In this document: positions 31,660 to 42,101 of the stretch, one piece after another | Numbering within the stretch: the first letter of the stretch is position 1 | Layout of the letters: each line of letters begins with the position of its first letter | DNA from: BM003 sp963699835 | Lineage (GTDB): Bacteria; Pseudomonadota; Gammaproteobacteria; Steroidobacterales; BM003 | Direction of reading: 5' to 3' | DNA: 64,000 nt | NCBI GenBank assembly: GCA_963699835.1 | Contig: CAVOVJ010000006.1 | Coordinates: 62,001-126,000, forward strand | Position numbers and translations under genes: made by a program | The notes under the pieces: generated by a model | The model's input: the letters and a program-made list of their open reading frames with translations, nothing else | Databases searched by the model: none | Told to the model about the DNA's origin: nothing

Positions 31660-34244
31660 TCAGTCTTCGGAGCTGGCGAGTCGTTTCAGTTCGTAGACCA
31701 GTTCGAGCGCCGCGCGCGGTGACAGTTCGTCGGGATCGGTTGCGTCCAGCCGTTCAATCGCCGGATGGGTTGCGGGCGGTTCATCGTCGACGGCGCTGAA
31801 CAAGTCGAGCGATTGCTGGGGGCCCGCTGCGCTGTCCTGGGTCTGTTCGAGGTGAGCAAGATAGCGCCTCGCGCGCCGGATCACGGCGTCGGGAACACCG
31901 GCCAGCGCCGCAACCTGCAGCCCGTAGCTCTGGTTGGCCGGACCGTCGCGCACCGTATGCAGGAAAATCAACTTGTCGCCGTGTTCCGCGGCTTCGACAT
32001 GCACGTTGGCGCAGGCCGGCAACTCCTCGGCGAGCGCGGTGAGTTCAAAATAATGCGTCGCGAACAGACAGAACGCACCCAGCTTCTCACCGATGTAGTG
32101 GGCGCAGGCCCAGGCCAGCGAAAGGCCGTCGAAGGTGCTCGTGCCGCGGCCGATTTCGTCCATCAGCACGAGGCTGTTCGCGGTGGCGTTGTGCAGGATA
32201 TTGGCCGCTTCGGTCATTTCGACCATAAACGTAGAACGGCCGCCAGCGAGGTCATCGGAGGCGCCGATACGGGTGAAAATCCGGTCCACCGGGCCAATCG
32301 TGGCGCTCTGGGCAGGGACGAAACTGCCGATGTGAGCGAGCAAAGTAATCAACGCAGTCTGACGCATGTAGGTCGATTTGCCGCCCATGTTGGGTCCGGT
32401 CACGACCAGCATCCGGCGCGCATCCCCGAGACACACGTCGTTGGGCACGAAACGCTCTTCCAGCACCTGCTCGACTACCGGGTGACGTCCTCCCGTGATA
32501 TCGATTCGTGGCTCGCTGGTCAGCACCGGTTGGGTGAGGTTCAGCGTCTGCGCACGTTCCCCGAGATTGGCGAGCAGGTCCAGCGTCGCCAGCGCGGCGG
32601 CCATGCGCAGCAGCGATTCGAGGTTCGCCTGGAGTTCCGCAAGCAGGGCCTCGTACAACGATTTCTCCCGTGCGAGGGCCTTGTCGCGCGCACCCAGTAC
32701 GCGGTCCTCGTAAGTCTTTAGCTCCGGGATGATGTAGCGCTCGGCGCCTTTCAATGTCTGCCGGCGCACATACTCCGGCGGCGCCTTGTCCGCCTGTCCC
32801 TTGCTGATCTCGATGTAGTAGCCGTGAACGCGGTTATAGCCGAGTTTCAGATTGGGGATGCCGAGACGTTCGCGCTCGCGCTGTTCGAGGTCGGCAAGAA
32901 AGCGATCGGCCTGTTGTCCGGTCGCGCGCAATTCGTCGAGCGTAGCGTCATAGCCCTCGGCGATGACGCCGCCGTCGCGTAGCAGTACCGGCGGCTCGGC
33001 AACGATCGCGGTATCCAGCAGGCGGTGCAGATCGGGTTGTTCGGCGCAGTGCTCGGCAAGCGTGCGCAGCTTGGGCGAGTCCAGCTGCGCCAGCTGCGCC
33101 TGTAACGGCGGCAGCATCGCGAGGCCATGACGCATTTGCGCGAGATCACGCGGCCGTGCCGAGCCCAGCGCTACTCGCGCGAGGATGCGCTCGAGATCGC
33201 CGGTCGACCGCAGCAACTCCTGGAGCTCGCGGTAACGTTCGCTGTGGCGCAACGTTTCGACCGCGTGAAAGCGGCGCCGCAGTTCCCCATGGTCACGAAG
33301 CGGGACGATTGATCCAGCGGCGCAGCAGGCGCGCGCCCATCGCGGTGCAGGTTGCATCCATCACCCCGGCAAGCGTGTGTTCCGGCTGGCCGGTCAGGCT
33401 GTATTCCAGCTCGAGGTTGCGGCGGGTCGCGGCGTCCATGATCAGCGCATCCGAGCGTTGCTCGGTCGTCAGCCCGCGCAAATGCGGCAGTGCGCTGCGC
33501 TGGGTGTCGTTCGCGTAGTGCATCAGGCAGCCCGCCGCTGCGATCGCCGCGGGCAAATCGGCACAGCCATATCCCGACAGGTCGCGGGTACCGAATTGCT
33601 CACACAACACGCGTTCGGCCGTCTCAATGTCGAAGTGCCATGGCGGGCGTCGCCGCAGTGCCTTGAAATCCTCGAGTGCAGCGGGCAGGCGCGCTTCCTC
33701 GTCAACCAGCAGTTCGGCCGGGACGCAGCCGCTCGAGCTCGCCGAGCAGGGCATCATCGTTGTCGCATTCCATTACGTGGAACCGGCCGCTGGAAATATC
33801 GAGCCACGCCAGACCGATGCTGTCGCGGTGTCGGCACAGCGCGGCAAGAACGTTGTCGCGGCGTTCGTCCAGCAGCGCCGAATCGGTAACCGTGCCGGGG
33901 GTCACGATGCGCACGACCTCGCGCTCGACCGGTCCCTTGGATGTGGCGGGGTCGCCGATCTGTTCGCAGATCGCGACCGATTCGCCCATTCGCACGAGCT
34001 TGCCGAGATAGTTTTCGACGCTGTGGACCGGGACTCCCGCCATCGGAATCGGCTCGCCCGCCGACTGCCCGCGCCGGGTCAACGCGATATCGATCAGCTG
34101 TGAGGCGCGCCGCGCATCGTCATAAAACAACTCATAGAAATCGCCCATCCGGTAGAACATGAGGATGTCGGGGTGCTCGGCTTTGATGCGCAGATACTGC
34201 TGCATCATTGGCGTGTGCGGGGCGGGTTGTTCGGTGGCGCTCAC
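31660..34244 (-). CDS. mutS: DNA mismatch repair protein MutS, two frameshifts
   Basis: MutS finds mismatches and recruits MutL. All domains are present in order: mismatch-binding region with the Phe-X-Glu loop (ILMFYRMGDFYELFYDDA), connector, core/clamp, ATPase with GPNMGGKSTYMRQ, DEIGRGTSTFDG and STFATHYFEL-like FATHYFEL, and the C-terminal tail. The reading frame shifts near 33720 (after LGELERLRP) and near 33310 (after LLRRWINRP), each time with full continuity of the protein. Start GTG 34244 gives MSATEQPAPHTPMMQQYL. A functional MutS split twice would be a mutator; sequence error is more likely. Confidence 0.9.
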
Positions 34245-34354
34245 GGCAGGGAAAAGCGGTTTCCGGGTCGGGTGGCACAGGGTAATGCGTGGGAGTGCCG
34301 GCGACAATGTTGGCGGGCCGGGCAAGCACGGCTGGCACGATCGAGGAGACAGCG

Positions 34355-34382
34355 GAAGAAACAGCGGGGCCGGAGCCCCGCT
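34355..34382 (-). terminator. rho-independent terminator after the MscS gene
   Basis: On the minus strand, AGCGGGGC-TCCG-GCCCCGCT is followed by GTTTCTT. The eight-base-pair stem with a tetraloop lies 12 bases after the MscS-like stop codon. Confidence 0.75.
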
Positions 34383-34393
34383 GGTACATCGCT

Positions 34394-36236
34394 TCAGTTG
34401 CCCGAGTCGTCCCCGGCGTCGTTCCCACCGCCATCGATATCGCCATCCACGTCGTCGCGTGGCTGCGTTCCGCTCGCCGCCACTTTCGGTTGTTCTGTCT
34501 GCACCGGTGTGACGGTGGCGATTGCAGTTTCGTCGCCGGCGAAAATGTGTACGTCGCGCTGCGGGAACGGAATCGAGATATCCTCTTCGTCGAAGCGCAT
34601 TTTCACCGCGCGGGTGATATCCCAGTAAACATCCCAGTAGTCTTCGGTCCTGACCCAAGGCCGCACCACGAAATCCAGCGGAGGATTCGCCGAGCGTATG
34701 CAGCCGGACGACCGGTTCGGGGTCTTTCAGGATCTTGCTGTGGGTGTCGACGATCTCGTTGAGCACCTTTTCGGCTTTCGCGTATGTCATCGCCGTAACC
34801 GATGCCGAACACCAGGTCGATCCGGCGCTCGCGCTGGGCGGTGACGTTCTTGATGACGTCGCCCCAGATCTTGCTGTTAGGCAGCACCAGCGTCTGGTTG
34901 TCCACGGTCAGAATCGTGGTGTTGACCAGGCTCATGTGGCTGACTTTACCGAATGCGCCGCCGGCTTCGATCATGTCGCCGACGTCATAAGGGCGGTACA
35001 GCAGGATCAGCATTCCCGATGCGAAATTGCCGAGCGTATCCTGCAGTGCGAAACCGACGATGAATCCGGCGATACCGAGGCCGGCCAGCAGCGGTCCGAC
35101 CGAAAGTACCGAGCTGCGCCAGACCAAACAACAATCCGAGCAAAAGGACTAGGTTGGCCGCCGTCGAGATGATCATTCGCCGCAGCAGTCGCGACACCCG
35201 CAGCGGCGCCCGGTCCAGCGCGCGGGTGGTGAGTCGGCGTGCTATCCGCGACAGCATCAGCGCGATCCACACGATTGCCAGGAACAGCAGCACGTTGAAC
35301 AATATCTGCGGCAGGTTTTCCGTAGTCCAGTCACGGATCGAGTCGAACCAGCGCCCGATCAGCCCATTTAGTACGTCGACGTCGAAAATGTCGGTCGTGA
35401 CGCTGCCGGCCGAGCCAATCAGTTGCTGCCGGTAACGGACGACATCGAGTTCCAGCGTCTCCATCATCGCTACGGTTTCACGCAATGAATCGGACAGACG
35501 TTTCGCCGTGAATTGTTGACCTGGGTAAGTGCCGCAAGATCGGTGTCGGCCGGGAGCGCTCCCACCTGCCTGGACAGGGTGCGCGCTTCTTCTCGTGGGT
35601 CATCTCCAGCGCGACGGAAAGGTTTTCGGCCGAATCGGCCAGCGTCTCGGCAAGATACTCCTGCTGCCCGGTGATATTGAGGCCCAGTTTCCGAGAGAGT
35701 TCGAGATTGCGCAGAATCGCCTTTTGCAGGGTGAGAATCCGCCGCGAAATGCGTTCGCGATCGGCTTCCAGCGCGATCTTCTGCGCCACGCTCATATCCT
35801 CGGTTTCGGCTGATAAACCCATTCTCGGGTCGTTCGCCAGCTCGTTGATGTATCTCTGGGCACCTTCGGGAATCGTTTCCAGTAGCTCTACCGCCTGTTC
35901 CCGGAATGGCCCCGGATCCCCGCCGGCGGCTTCGTGTTCGATGACGAGATCCACGAGTTGGTGGGCGCTGTCCAGCGCGCTCAGCGCGTTTTCCTCGATA
36001 CGCCGTGACAGAATGGCCGCGTACGGGCCCTCCTGTTGTGCCTCCCGCGTTTTGAGCTGATTGATGTCCGCGATCAGCGCATTGATTTCGGCGTCGAGGG
36101 CGGCGGCTTTTTCCTCATAAGTGAGTTCTTCGGATTTTTCGGCGGCACCCTGTGCCAGCAACGAGTTTGTCGGCAGCAGGCCGATCAGCAGCAATAACAT
36201 TATTGCGCCAAACCAGTCGCGGTAAATCGCTCGCAT
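34394..36236 (-). CDS. MscS-family mechanosensitive channel with periplasmic extension, several frameshifts
   Basis: A signal peptide (MRAIYRDWFGAIMLLLLIGLLP) leads into a long helical periplasmic domain (about 230 residues), then membrane helices (ILFNVLLFLAIVWIALML, LVLLLGLLFGL) and the MscS pore and beta domain (GLGIAGFIVGFALQDTLGNFASGM, RPYDVGDMIEAGG, NQTLVLPNSKIWGDVIKN, FVVRPWVRTEDYW). Such channels release solutes on osmotic downshock. The protein is spread over frames that change near 35580, 35505, 35110, 34785 and 34680. The acidic Asp/Gly tail is poorly conserved. Five indels in one gene is the densest case in the window; real decay cannot be excluded here. Confidence 0.78.
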
Positions 36237-36471
36237 AACAGACCTCCGGATTGCGGGACACGCCAAGCCCGGCATCTTCCCGGGGCAGTGGGCGCGGCAC
36301 AGTCTATCAGCGATTGAGCGATTGTCATGGTGTCGGGTTTCGCGGACGCAGCCGCAGCGCAGAAACAACCTTCCGAGTGCGACGAAGGGCCGCTGTGCCG
36401 CTCCTGGCAGAGCTTTGCCAGCGCAATTCCGGCGGCGGAATGCGCGCCCCGTCCTGCTATGCTTGGTTGCA

Positions 36472-38062
36472 ATGTCTGAGTCTTACCCGAGTTATCGCTT
36501 TGACGACTGTTCTGTGGCGGCCGCGACGCGCGAGGTGCGTCGCGGCGACCGGCTCGTCACGCTCGAGCCAAAAGTCTTCGACCTGCTTCTGTACCTGGTC
36601 GAGAATCGGACCCGGGTGGTCGGCAAGGACGAGTTGCTGGAGGCGTTATGGCCCGGTGTCGTCGTCGCCGAAACATCGCTTAGCCGCTGCGTGATGAAAG
36701 CACGGCAGGCGCTGGGCGACGACGGTGGCGCGCAAAGGATGATTCGTACCGTGCACGGGCGCGGTTACCAGTTCGTCGCCGAGCCGGTCGAGGAGGCGCC
36801 CGGCCTGTCGCCGCACGATACCGACGCTGTCCAGGCCGCGCCGCCGGAAACGCCGTCGCGCCCGGGGCGGCCGTCGCTGGTGGTGTTGCCGTTCACCAAC
36901 ATCAGCGGCGAGAGCGTTCAGGATTATCTTGCGGACGGGCTGACCCAGGACATCACCACTGAATTGTCGCGCAACGGCTGGATGTTCCTGATCAGCCGCA
37001 ACAGCGCGTTCACGTATCGCAACAATCCCGGTCGATCCGCGCCGGGTCGGCGCGGAACTCGGGGTTCGCTATGTCGTCGAGGGAACGCTGCGCAAACTCG
37101 GCGACACGCTCCGAGTGTCGACCGAACTGGTCGACGCCCAGACCGGCGAGCAGGTGTGGGCGGAACGATTCGATCGGCCGCTCGACCAGTTCTTCGAGAT
37201 GCAGGATGACATCGTCCGCGGCATCGTCGGCAGTCTCGGCACCGAGGTGACCCGCGCCGAGGGTCGGCGCGCTTATCGTGCGGATGTCGATACGCTCGAT
37301 GCCTGGGGGCTGGTCCAGCGGGGCATCGCGACGGCGTTTGGCGGGTTCAACCGGGCATCGATGAACGAGGCCGAGTCGTTGTTCCGCCAGGCCGTAAAAC
37401 TGGCGCCGGCGGATCCGCGGGCGCATGCGTTCCTCGGCGCGATCCTCGCGGTCAGGTACATCCACGCGTGGGCGCCGGACCTGGAAGCGACCGCCGCCGA
37501 GGCCTGGCATGAGGGCCGCACCGCGATCAATATCGCGCCAGACGATTCCGTCGTCCTCGGCCAGTGGGGTGAGATCAATAATTTCCTCGGCGAGTCTCAC
37601 GTCGCGGTCGATATCCTGCGGCGCGCGACCGAACTCGACCCGAACTCGGCGTGGCACCAGGCGCATCTCGGCTTCGCTTTGATCGCCTCGTCGCGTGCCG
37701 GGGAAGCCATCGGCCATATCGAAGAAGCGATGCGGCTGTCACCCAAGGACCCGGGCATGCACTGGATTCGTTGCGGTCTTGCGTGGGCCTGCCTGCAACT
37801 CGAGCGCTATGAAGAGGCCGTGGCGCATGCGCGTGCGGCGTTCGCCGAGTACAGCGGATGGTATGTGACCTGGGGCACGCTCGCCGTTGCGCAGGCGGCG
37901 ACCGGCGATGTTGCGGCCGGCCGCGAGACGATTGCGCGACTGGTCCGGCTCGATCCGGATGCGTCACGCGCGGCGGCGATCGATTTCTACCGCTACATCG
38001 CGCGCGACGAGCAGCAGGGCGAGGAAATTTGCGATTTGGTGGAGGCGATCTGGCCGGAATGA
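36472..38062 (+). CDS. winged-helix transcriptional regulator with TolB-like and TPR domains, one frameshift
   Basis: Residues 1–105 form an OmpR/CadC-type winged helix (LEPKVFDLLLYLVENRTRVVGKDEL, VHGRGYQFVAEP). It is followed by a TolB/FlgO-like domain (LVVLPFTNISGE…YLADGLTQDITTELSR) and a C-terminal TPR array (about 300 residues). No membrane helix is seen, so it is probably a cytoplasmic regulator. Near 37030 the frame shifts (after FTYRNN) and resumes with GVRYVVEGTLRKLGDTLRV. Such proteins are abundant in Woeseiaceae and related groups; the signal and target genes are unknown. ATG 36472 gives MSESYPSYRFDDCSV, the family N-terminus. Confidence 0.82.
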
Positions 38063-38177
38063 GTGCGGTCGGGGCAGCGTCAACAGGGCGCGCTGCACTG
38101 CTCCTACGTTCTCCTGTCGACAAGGGGCGGATGTTGGCGGCACCGTCGGCGAGCGATCTCGCCTATCATCTGGTGCC

Positions 38178-39263
38178 GTGAAAGTCCTCCATGTTGAAAC
38201 CGGCCGGCATCTCTACGGGGGTGCGAGACAGTTGCTGTATCTGCTTGATGGACTGGCTGCTGCGGGTGTCGCGAATACGCTGGTCTGCGCCAGCGGCGGC
38301 GCCATCGCGAGGCCGGCCGCGGAATCGGCGCGGGTACGCGAAATCGCCATCAGCGGCGATCATGACCTCGGTTTCATTGGCCGGATGCGTAGCGAAATCC
38401 GCGCGGCGAAACCGGATCTGGTGCATTTGCACAGCCGGCGTGGCGCTGACGTGCTGGGTGCGATTGCGGCGCGGCTCGAGCGCGTGCCGGTGGTGTTGTC
38501 ACGCCGGGTGGACAACCCCGAGCCGGGTTGGGTAGTACCGATCAAGTATCGCCTCTATGACAGGGTTATCGCCATCTCGGACGCAATTCGCGCGGTGCTG
38601 ACGGAGTGTGGCGTGCCGGCGGCGAAACTGCGGGTAGTGCCGAGCGCGGTCAACTGCGCCGAGTTCGAAGGGCCGCGCGATATCGCGTGGCTGCGTGGCG
38701 AGTTCGGGCTCGGTCCGGAGGATCAGTGCGTCGGCATCGTGGCGCAGCTGATCCCGCGCAAGGGGCACGCCGACCTGTTTGCCGCGTGGCCCGATGTGCT
38801 GGCGGTGGCGCCGGCAGCCCGCTTGCTCGTTCTCGGCCGGGGCCCGTTGCGCGAGGAACTGGAGAGCGAAGCCGAACGTCTGGGGATCGCCCGGTCGCTG
38901 CGTTTTGCCGGCTTTCGCAACGACCTGCACCGCATTCTTCCGTGCCTCGATCTCGTGGTTCACCCCGCTCACCGCGAGGGACTGGGCATCGCCGTGCTGC
39001 AGGCTGCCTGCGCCGGCGCGCCGGTCGTTGCGACCGTGGCGGGAGGTTTGACCGAGATTATCGAGGATGGCGTCAGCGGCCGCCTGGTGCCAATCTCCGA
39101 TCCGGCTGCACTGGCCGCGGCGATCGTTGCGATGTTATGCAATCGCGAGCAGGCGCGGGCCTGCGCAACCGTGGCAGCGGAACGGGTACGCGCGCGCTTC
39201 GGCGTCGCGGCGATGGTGGACGGCAATCTCGGCGTCTATCGCGAACTCCTTTCCGCGCATTGA
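38178..39263 (+). CDS. glycosyltransferase family 4 protein
   Basis: A 361-residue GT-B glycosyltransferase. The N-terminal domain begins with KVLHVETGRHLYGGARQL, the glycine-rich acceptor loop. The C-terminal domain carries IVAQLIPRKGHADLF and the GT4 EX7E-type region HREGLGIAVLQAACAGAPVVAT, followed by GGLTEIIEDG. It would transfer a sugar from a nucleotide donor to a lipid or surface glycan. No polysaccharide cluster surrounds it, so the substrate is open. GTG 38178 is chosen as start; another GTG lies two codons upstream. Confidence 0.85.
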   Translation: MKVLHVETGRHLYGGARQLLYLLDGLAAAGVANTLVCASGGAIARPAAESARVREIAISGDHDLGFIGRMRSEIRAAKPDLVHLHSRRGADVLGAIAARLERVPVVLSRRVDNPEPGWVVPIKYRLYDRVIAISDAIRAVLTECGVPAAKLRVVPSAVNCAEFEGPRDIAWLRGEFGLGPEDQCVGIVAQLIPRKGHADLFAAWPDVLAVAPAARLLVLGRGPLREELESEAERLGIARSLRFAGFRNDLHRILPCLDLVVHPAHREGLGIAVLQAACAGAPVVATVAGGLTEIIEDGVSGRLVPISDPAALAAAIVAMLCNREQARACATVAAERVRARFGVAAMVDGNLGVYRELLSAH

Positions 39264-39322
39264 AGGTCTGGACCGCGCGCCGGTGGCGCGGTTTAATCAT
39301 CTGACACTACCGGGAGACGGAC

Positions 39323-39815
39323 ATGGTTCCCACAGACGAAGACCTGGCATTAGTGGCCGGCCAGGTTGTCACGATGCTCGCCGACGCCGGTGAGACGGTG
39401 GCCGCCGCGGAATCCTGCACCGGCGGCTGGGTGGCCAAGGCGCTGACCGATATCGCGGGCTCCTCAGCGGTGTTCGGGTTGGGGCTGGTGACCTACAGCA
39501 ATGCGGCCAAGCAGCAATTTCTCAACGTGCCCGATTTCGTGCTCGACAAGCATGGTGCCGTCAGCCGCGAGACGGTGGCGGCTATGGCCGAGGGATCTGG
39601 GCGCGATCTCCGGTGCCGATCACGCCATCGCGGTCAGTGGTATTGCCGGGCCCGACGGCGGCAGCGTGGACAAGCCGGTCGGTACCGTGTGGTTTGCCTG
39701 GGCGCGACGCAACGGCGACCCGCCGCTGGTCACCGGCATGCACCGGTTCGAGGGTAACCGCGACGAAGTGCGGCGCCAGGCGGTCCTGACCGCTCTGGCA
39801 GGCCTGTTGCCGTAG
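39323..39815 (+). CDS. pncC: nicotinamide-nucleotide amidohydrolase (CinA C-terminal type), one frameshift
   Basis: The enzyme deamidates NMN in the pyridine nucleotide salvage cycle. The short form (about 160 residues, PncC/YgaD-like) is present. The first frame has VAAAESCTGGWVAKALTDIAGSS and the middle YSNAAKQQFLNVP; near 39600 it shifts into GADHAIAVSGIAGPDGG, KPVGTVWFAW and a normal C-terminus. A position before recA is the standard location of this gene in gammaproteobacteria. One indel explains the break. Confidence 0.88.
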
Positions 39816-40380
39816 ATGACCGAAAAGCGGCGCAAGGCGCCGGCCTTGAGGCTGTTTTTTGCGTTGTGGCCGGACGACCAACTGCGCGAAGCACTGCGCC
39901 AGGCGACGCGCAAAGCGGTTCGCGCCAGTGGTGGGCGGCCGGTGCCGGCGCGAAATCTGCATGTCACGCTCGCCTTTCTCGGCTCGGTCGCGGAGACGGA
40001 CCGCGCGAGCGTCGAAGCGGCGGCTGCCGCGGTGAGCGAGCCGGCGTTTGCGTTCGCGCTGGATAGGCTGAAAGTCTGGCCGCGCGCGAATACCCTGGTT
40101 CTTGCCCCGGGCTCTGCCGGTGAGGGGTTGGCGCGGCTTCATTCGACGCTGTGGAGCGGGCTCGGCGAGATCGGGTATCCGCGCGAGACGCGCCCGTTTC
40201 GTCCGCACGTTACGCTCGCGCGCAAGGTGGCCACACCGGGCGAGATGCCATCTCGCTGCGCCGATCGGGTGGCGCGCGGACGCTTTCGTGCTGGTGCGGT
40301 CGGTCACCGATCCGGGCGGTGCTCAGTACGAAGTGATCGGGCGCTGGCCGCTCGGGGTCGAGACTCGGCGCCGGGCCTGA
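39816..40380 (+). CDS. thpR: RNA 2',3'-cyclic phosphodiesterase (ThpR), one frameshift
   Basis: This is a 2H-phosphoesterase of about 185 residues (formerly 2'-5' RNA ligase). The two HxT motifs that define the family are both present: NLHVTLAFLG and FRPHVTLARK. Near 40240 the reading frame shifts; the expected beta strand and end follow in another frame (FVLVRSVTDPGGAQYEVIGRWPL). It directly abuts the cinA-type gene and precedes recA. Confidence 0.85.
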
Positions 40381-40482
40381 TCGATAATTATGTCTCCGGG
40401 CCGGTTTTGCGGCTGCCGGCCAACCCGATCTGTGGAATAATCCCTGCTTTCCCGCCAGTCTCACTTCCTATTCAGGTGCCCG

Positions 40483-41529
40483 ATGGACGACAACCGTAAG
40501 AAAGCCCTTGCAGCAGCTCTTGGTCAGATCGAAAAACAGTTCGGAAAAGGTTCCGTGATGCGGCTCGGCGATTCCACCGCCCAGCGCGATCTGGACGTGG
40601 TCTCGACCGGCTCGTTGACCCTCGACGTCGCGCTTGGCATCGGTGGTCTGCCGCGCGGCAGGGTCGTTGAGATCTACGGGCCGGAGTCCTCGGGCAAGAC
40701 GACGCTGACACTCGAGCTGATCGCCGAGGCGCAGAAAGTCGGCGGCACCTGTGCGTTCGTGGATGCCGAGCACGCGCTCGATCCCACGTACGCCGAGAAG
40801 CTCGGCGTCGATGTCGACAACCTGCTGGTCTCGCAGCCGGATACCGGGGAACAGGCGCTCGAGATCACCGACATGCTGGTGCGTTCGGGCGCGGTCGATG
40901 TCGTCGTGATCGACTCGGTCGCGGCTTTGACGCCGAAAGCCGAGATCGAGGGCGAGATGGGCGATTCGCATGTCGGTCTGCAGGCGCGGCTGATGTCGCA
41001 GGCGCTGCGCAAGCTCACCGCGAACATCAAGCGCTCCAACACGATCGTCGTGTTCATCAACCAGATCCGGATGAAGATCGGCGTGATGTTCGGCAGCCCG
41101 GAAACCACGACCGGCGGCAATGCGCTGAAGTTCTATTCTTCGGTTCGTCTCGACATCCGCCGGATCGGCGCGATCAAGAAGGCCGACGAGGTGATCGGCA
41201 ACCAGACCCGGGTCAAGGTCGTCAAGAACAAGGTGGCGCCGCCGTTCCGTCAGGCCGAGTTCGAGATTCTCTACGGTGAGGGCGTGTCGCGAGAAGGCGA
41301 AATCATCGATCTCGGCGTGCAGTGCAACCTGATCGACAAGTCGGGTGCCTGGTACAGCTACAACGGCGATCGCATCGGTCAGGGCAAGGAGAACGTGCGC
41401 CAGTACCTGAAGGACCACCCGGAAATGGCCACCGAGATCGAGCAGGGCATCCGCGCGCAGCTGCTGCAACCGACCCGGCCCGCTCATGAAGCCGAGCTCG
41501 ACGAGCCCGAGGCCGCCGTCAAAGCCTGA
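40483..41529 (+). CDS. recA: recombinase RecA
   Basis: RecA forms filaments on single-stranded DNA, catalyses strand exchange and induces LexA cleavage. The 348 residues show Walker A GPESSGKTTLT (about residue 66), LDPTYAEKLGVD, the L1/L2 DNA-binding loops (MGDSHVGLQARLMSQALR; the region of FINQIRMKIGVMFGSPETT), and an acidic tail. I see no convincing SOS box (CTGT-N8-ACAG) in the short gap upstream. It overlaps recX by ATGA, so RecX is co-translated. Confidence 0.99.
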   Translation: MDDNRKKALAAALGQIEKQFGKGSVMRLGDSTAQRDLDVVSTGSLTLDVALGIGGLPRGRVVEIYGPESSGKTTLTLELIAEAQKVGGTCAFVDAEHALDPTYAEKLGVDVDNLLVSQPDTGEQALEITDMLVRSGAVDVVVIDSVAALTPKAEIEGEMGDSHVGLQARLMSQALRKLTANIKRSNTIVVFINQIRMKIGVMFGSPETTTGGNALKFYSSVRLDIRRIGAIKKADEVIGNQTRVKVVKNKVAPPFRQAEFEILYGEGVSREGEIIDLGVQCNLIDKSGAWYSYNGDRIGQGKENVRQYLKDHPEMATEIEQGIRAQLLQPTRPAHEAELDEPEAAVKA

Positions 41530-41993
41530 TGAAAGGCTCACAAGAGCCGCCAACGCTTATCGATGTGCGCCGTGTCGGCATGGACTTGCTGGCGCGGCGC
41601 GAACATTCGCGGCTTGAGCTGCGGCGCAAACTCAGCGCACGCGGATTCCCGGACGACCTGATCGAGCAGGCGCTCGACGCGCTGGAGGACGACGGCCTGT
41701 TATCGGACCAGCGCTTTGCCGAGAGTTTTGCCGGCTCCAGGCTGCGCCGTGGACAAGGGCCGCAGCGCATCCTGGCCGAGCTGCGTCAGCGCGGGGTTGC
41801 CGAGGCGCTGGCGCTGCCGGCAGTGGAAGCACTCGATGCGGACTGGTTTGCCGAAGCGCGCGCCGTTCGCGCGAAGCGTTTCGGCCCGGCCGCTCCCGCG
41901 AATTTCAAAGAACGTGCGCGCCAGGCGCGGTTTTTGCAGTACCGCGGCTTTAGCACCGAGCAGGCGATGGCTGCCACTGGAGACAGCGACTGA
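41529..41993 (+). CDS. recX: regulatory protein RecX
   Basis: RecX is a small helical protein that blocks RecA filament growth. The 154 residues consist of three-helix repeats: ARREHSRLELRRKLSARGFP, LLSDQRFAESFAGSRLRRGQGPQRI and RQARFLQYRGFSTEQ. The ATG overlaps the recA TGA stop, which couples their translation at low level. Confidence 0.94.
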   Translation: MKGSQEPPTLIDVRRVGMDLLARREHSRLELRRKLSARGFPDDLIEQALDALEDDGLLSDQRFAESFAGSRLRRGQGPQRILAELRQRGVAEALALPAVEALDADWFAEARAVRAKRFGPAAPANFKERARQARFLQYRGFSTEQAMAATGDSD

Positions 41994-42101
41994 TCCGCTG
42001 AGCTCAATGCGCCGACCCGGCACCATCTTGGCGCCGGGATGTGCCAGAATAATTCGTTTGTACCCAAACCCGGGCCGCACGGCGGGGCAGATGGAACAGC
42101 A

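Noticed and set aside
40420..40482. LexA (SOS) box upstream of recA
   Set aside because: No CTGT-N8-ACAG match is seen in the gap; a diverged operator cannot be excluded but is not supported.
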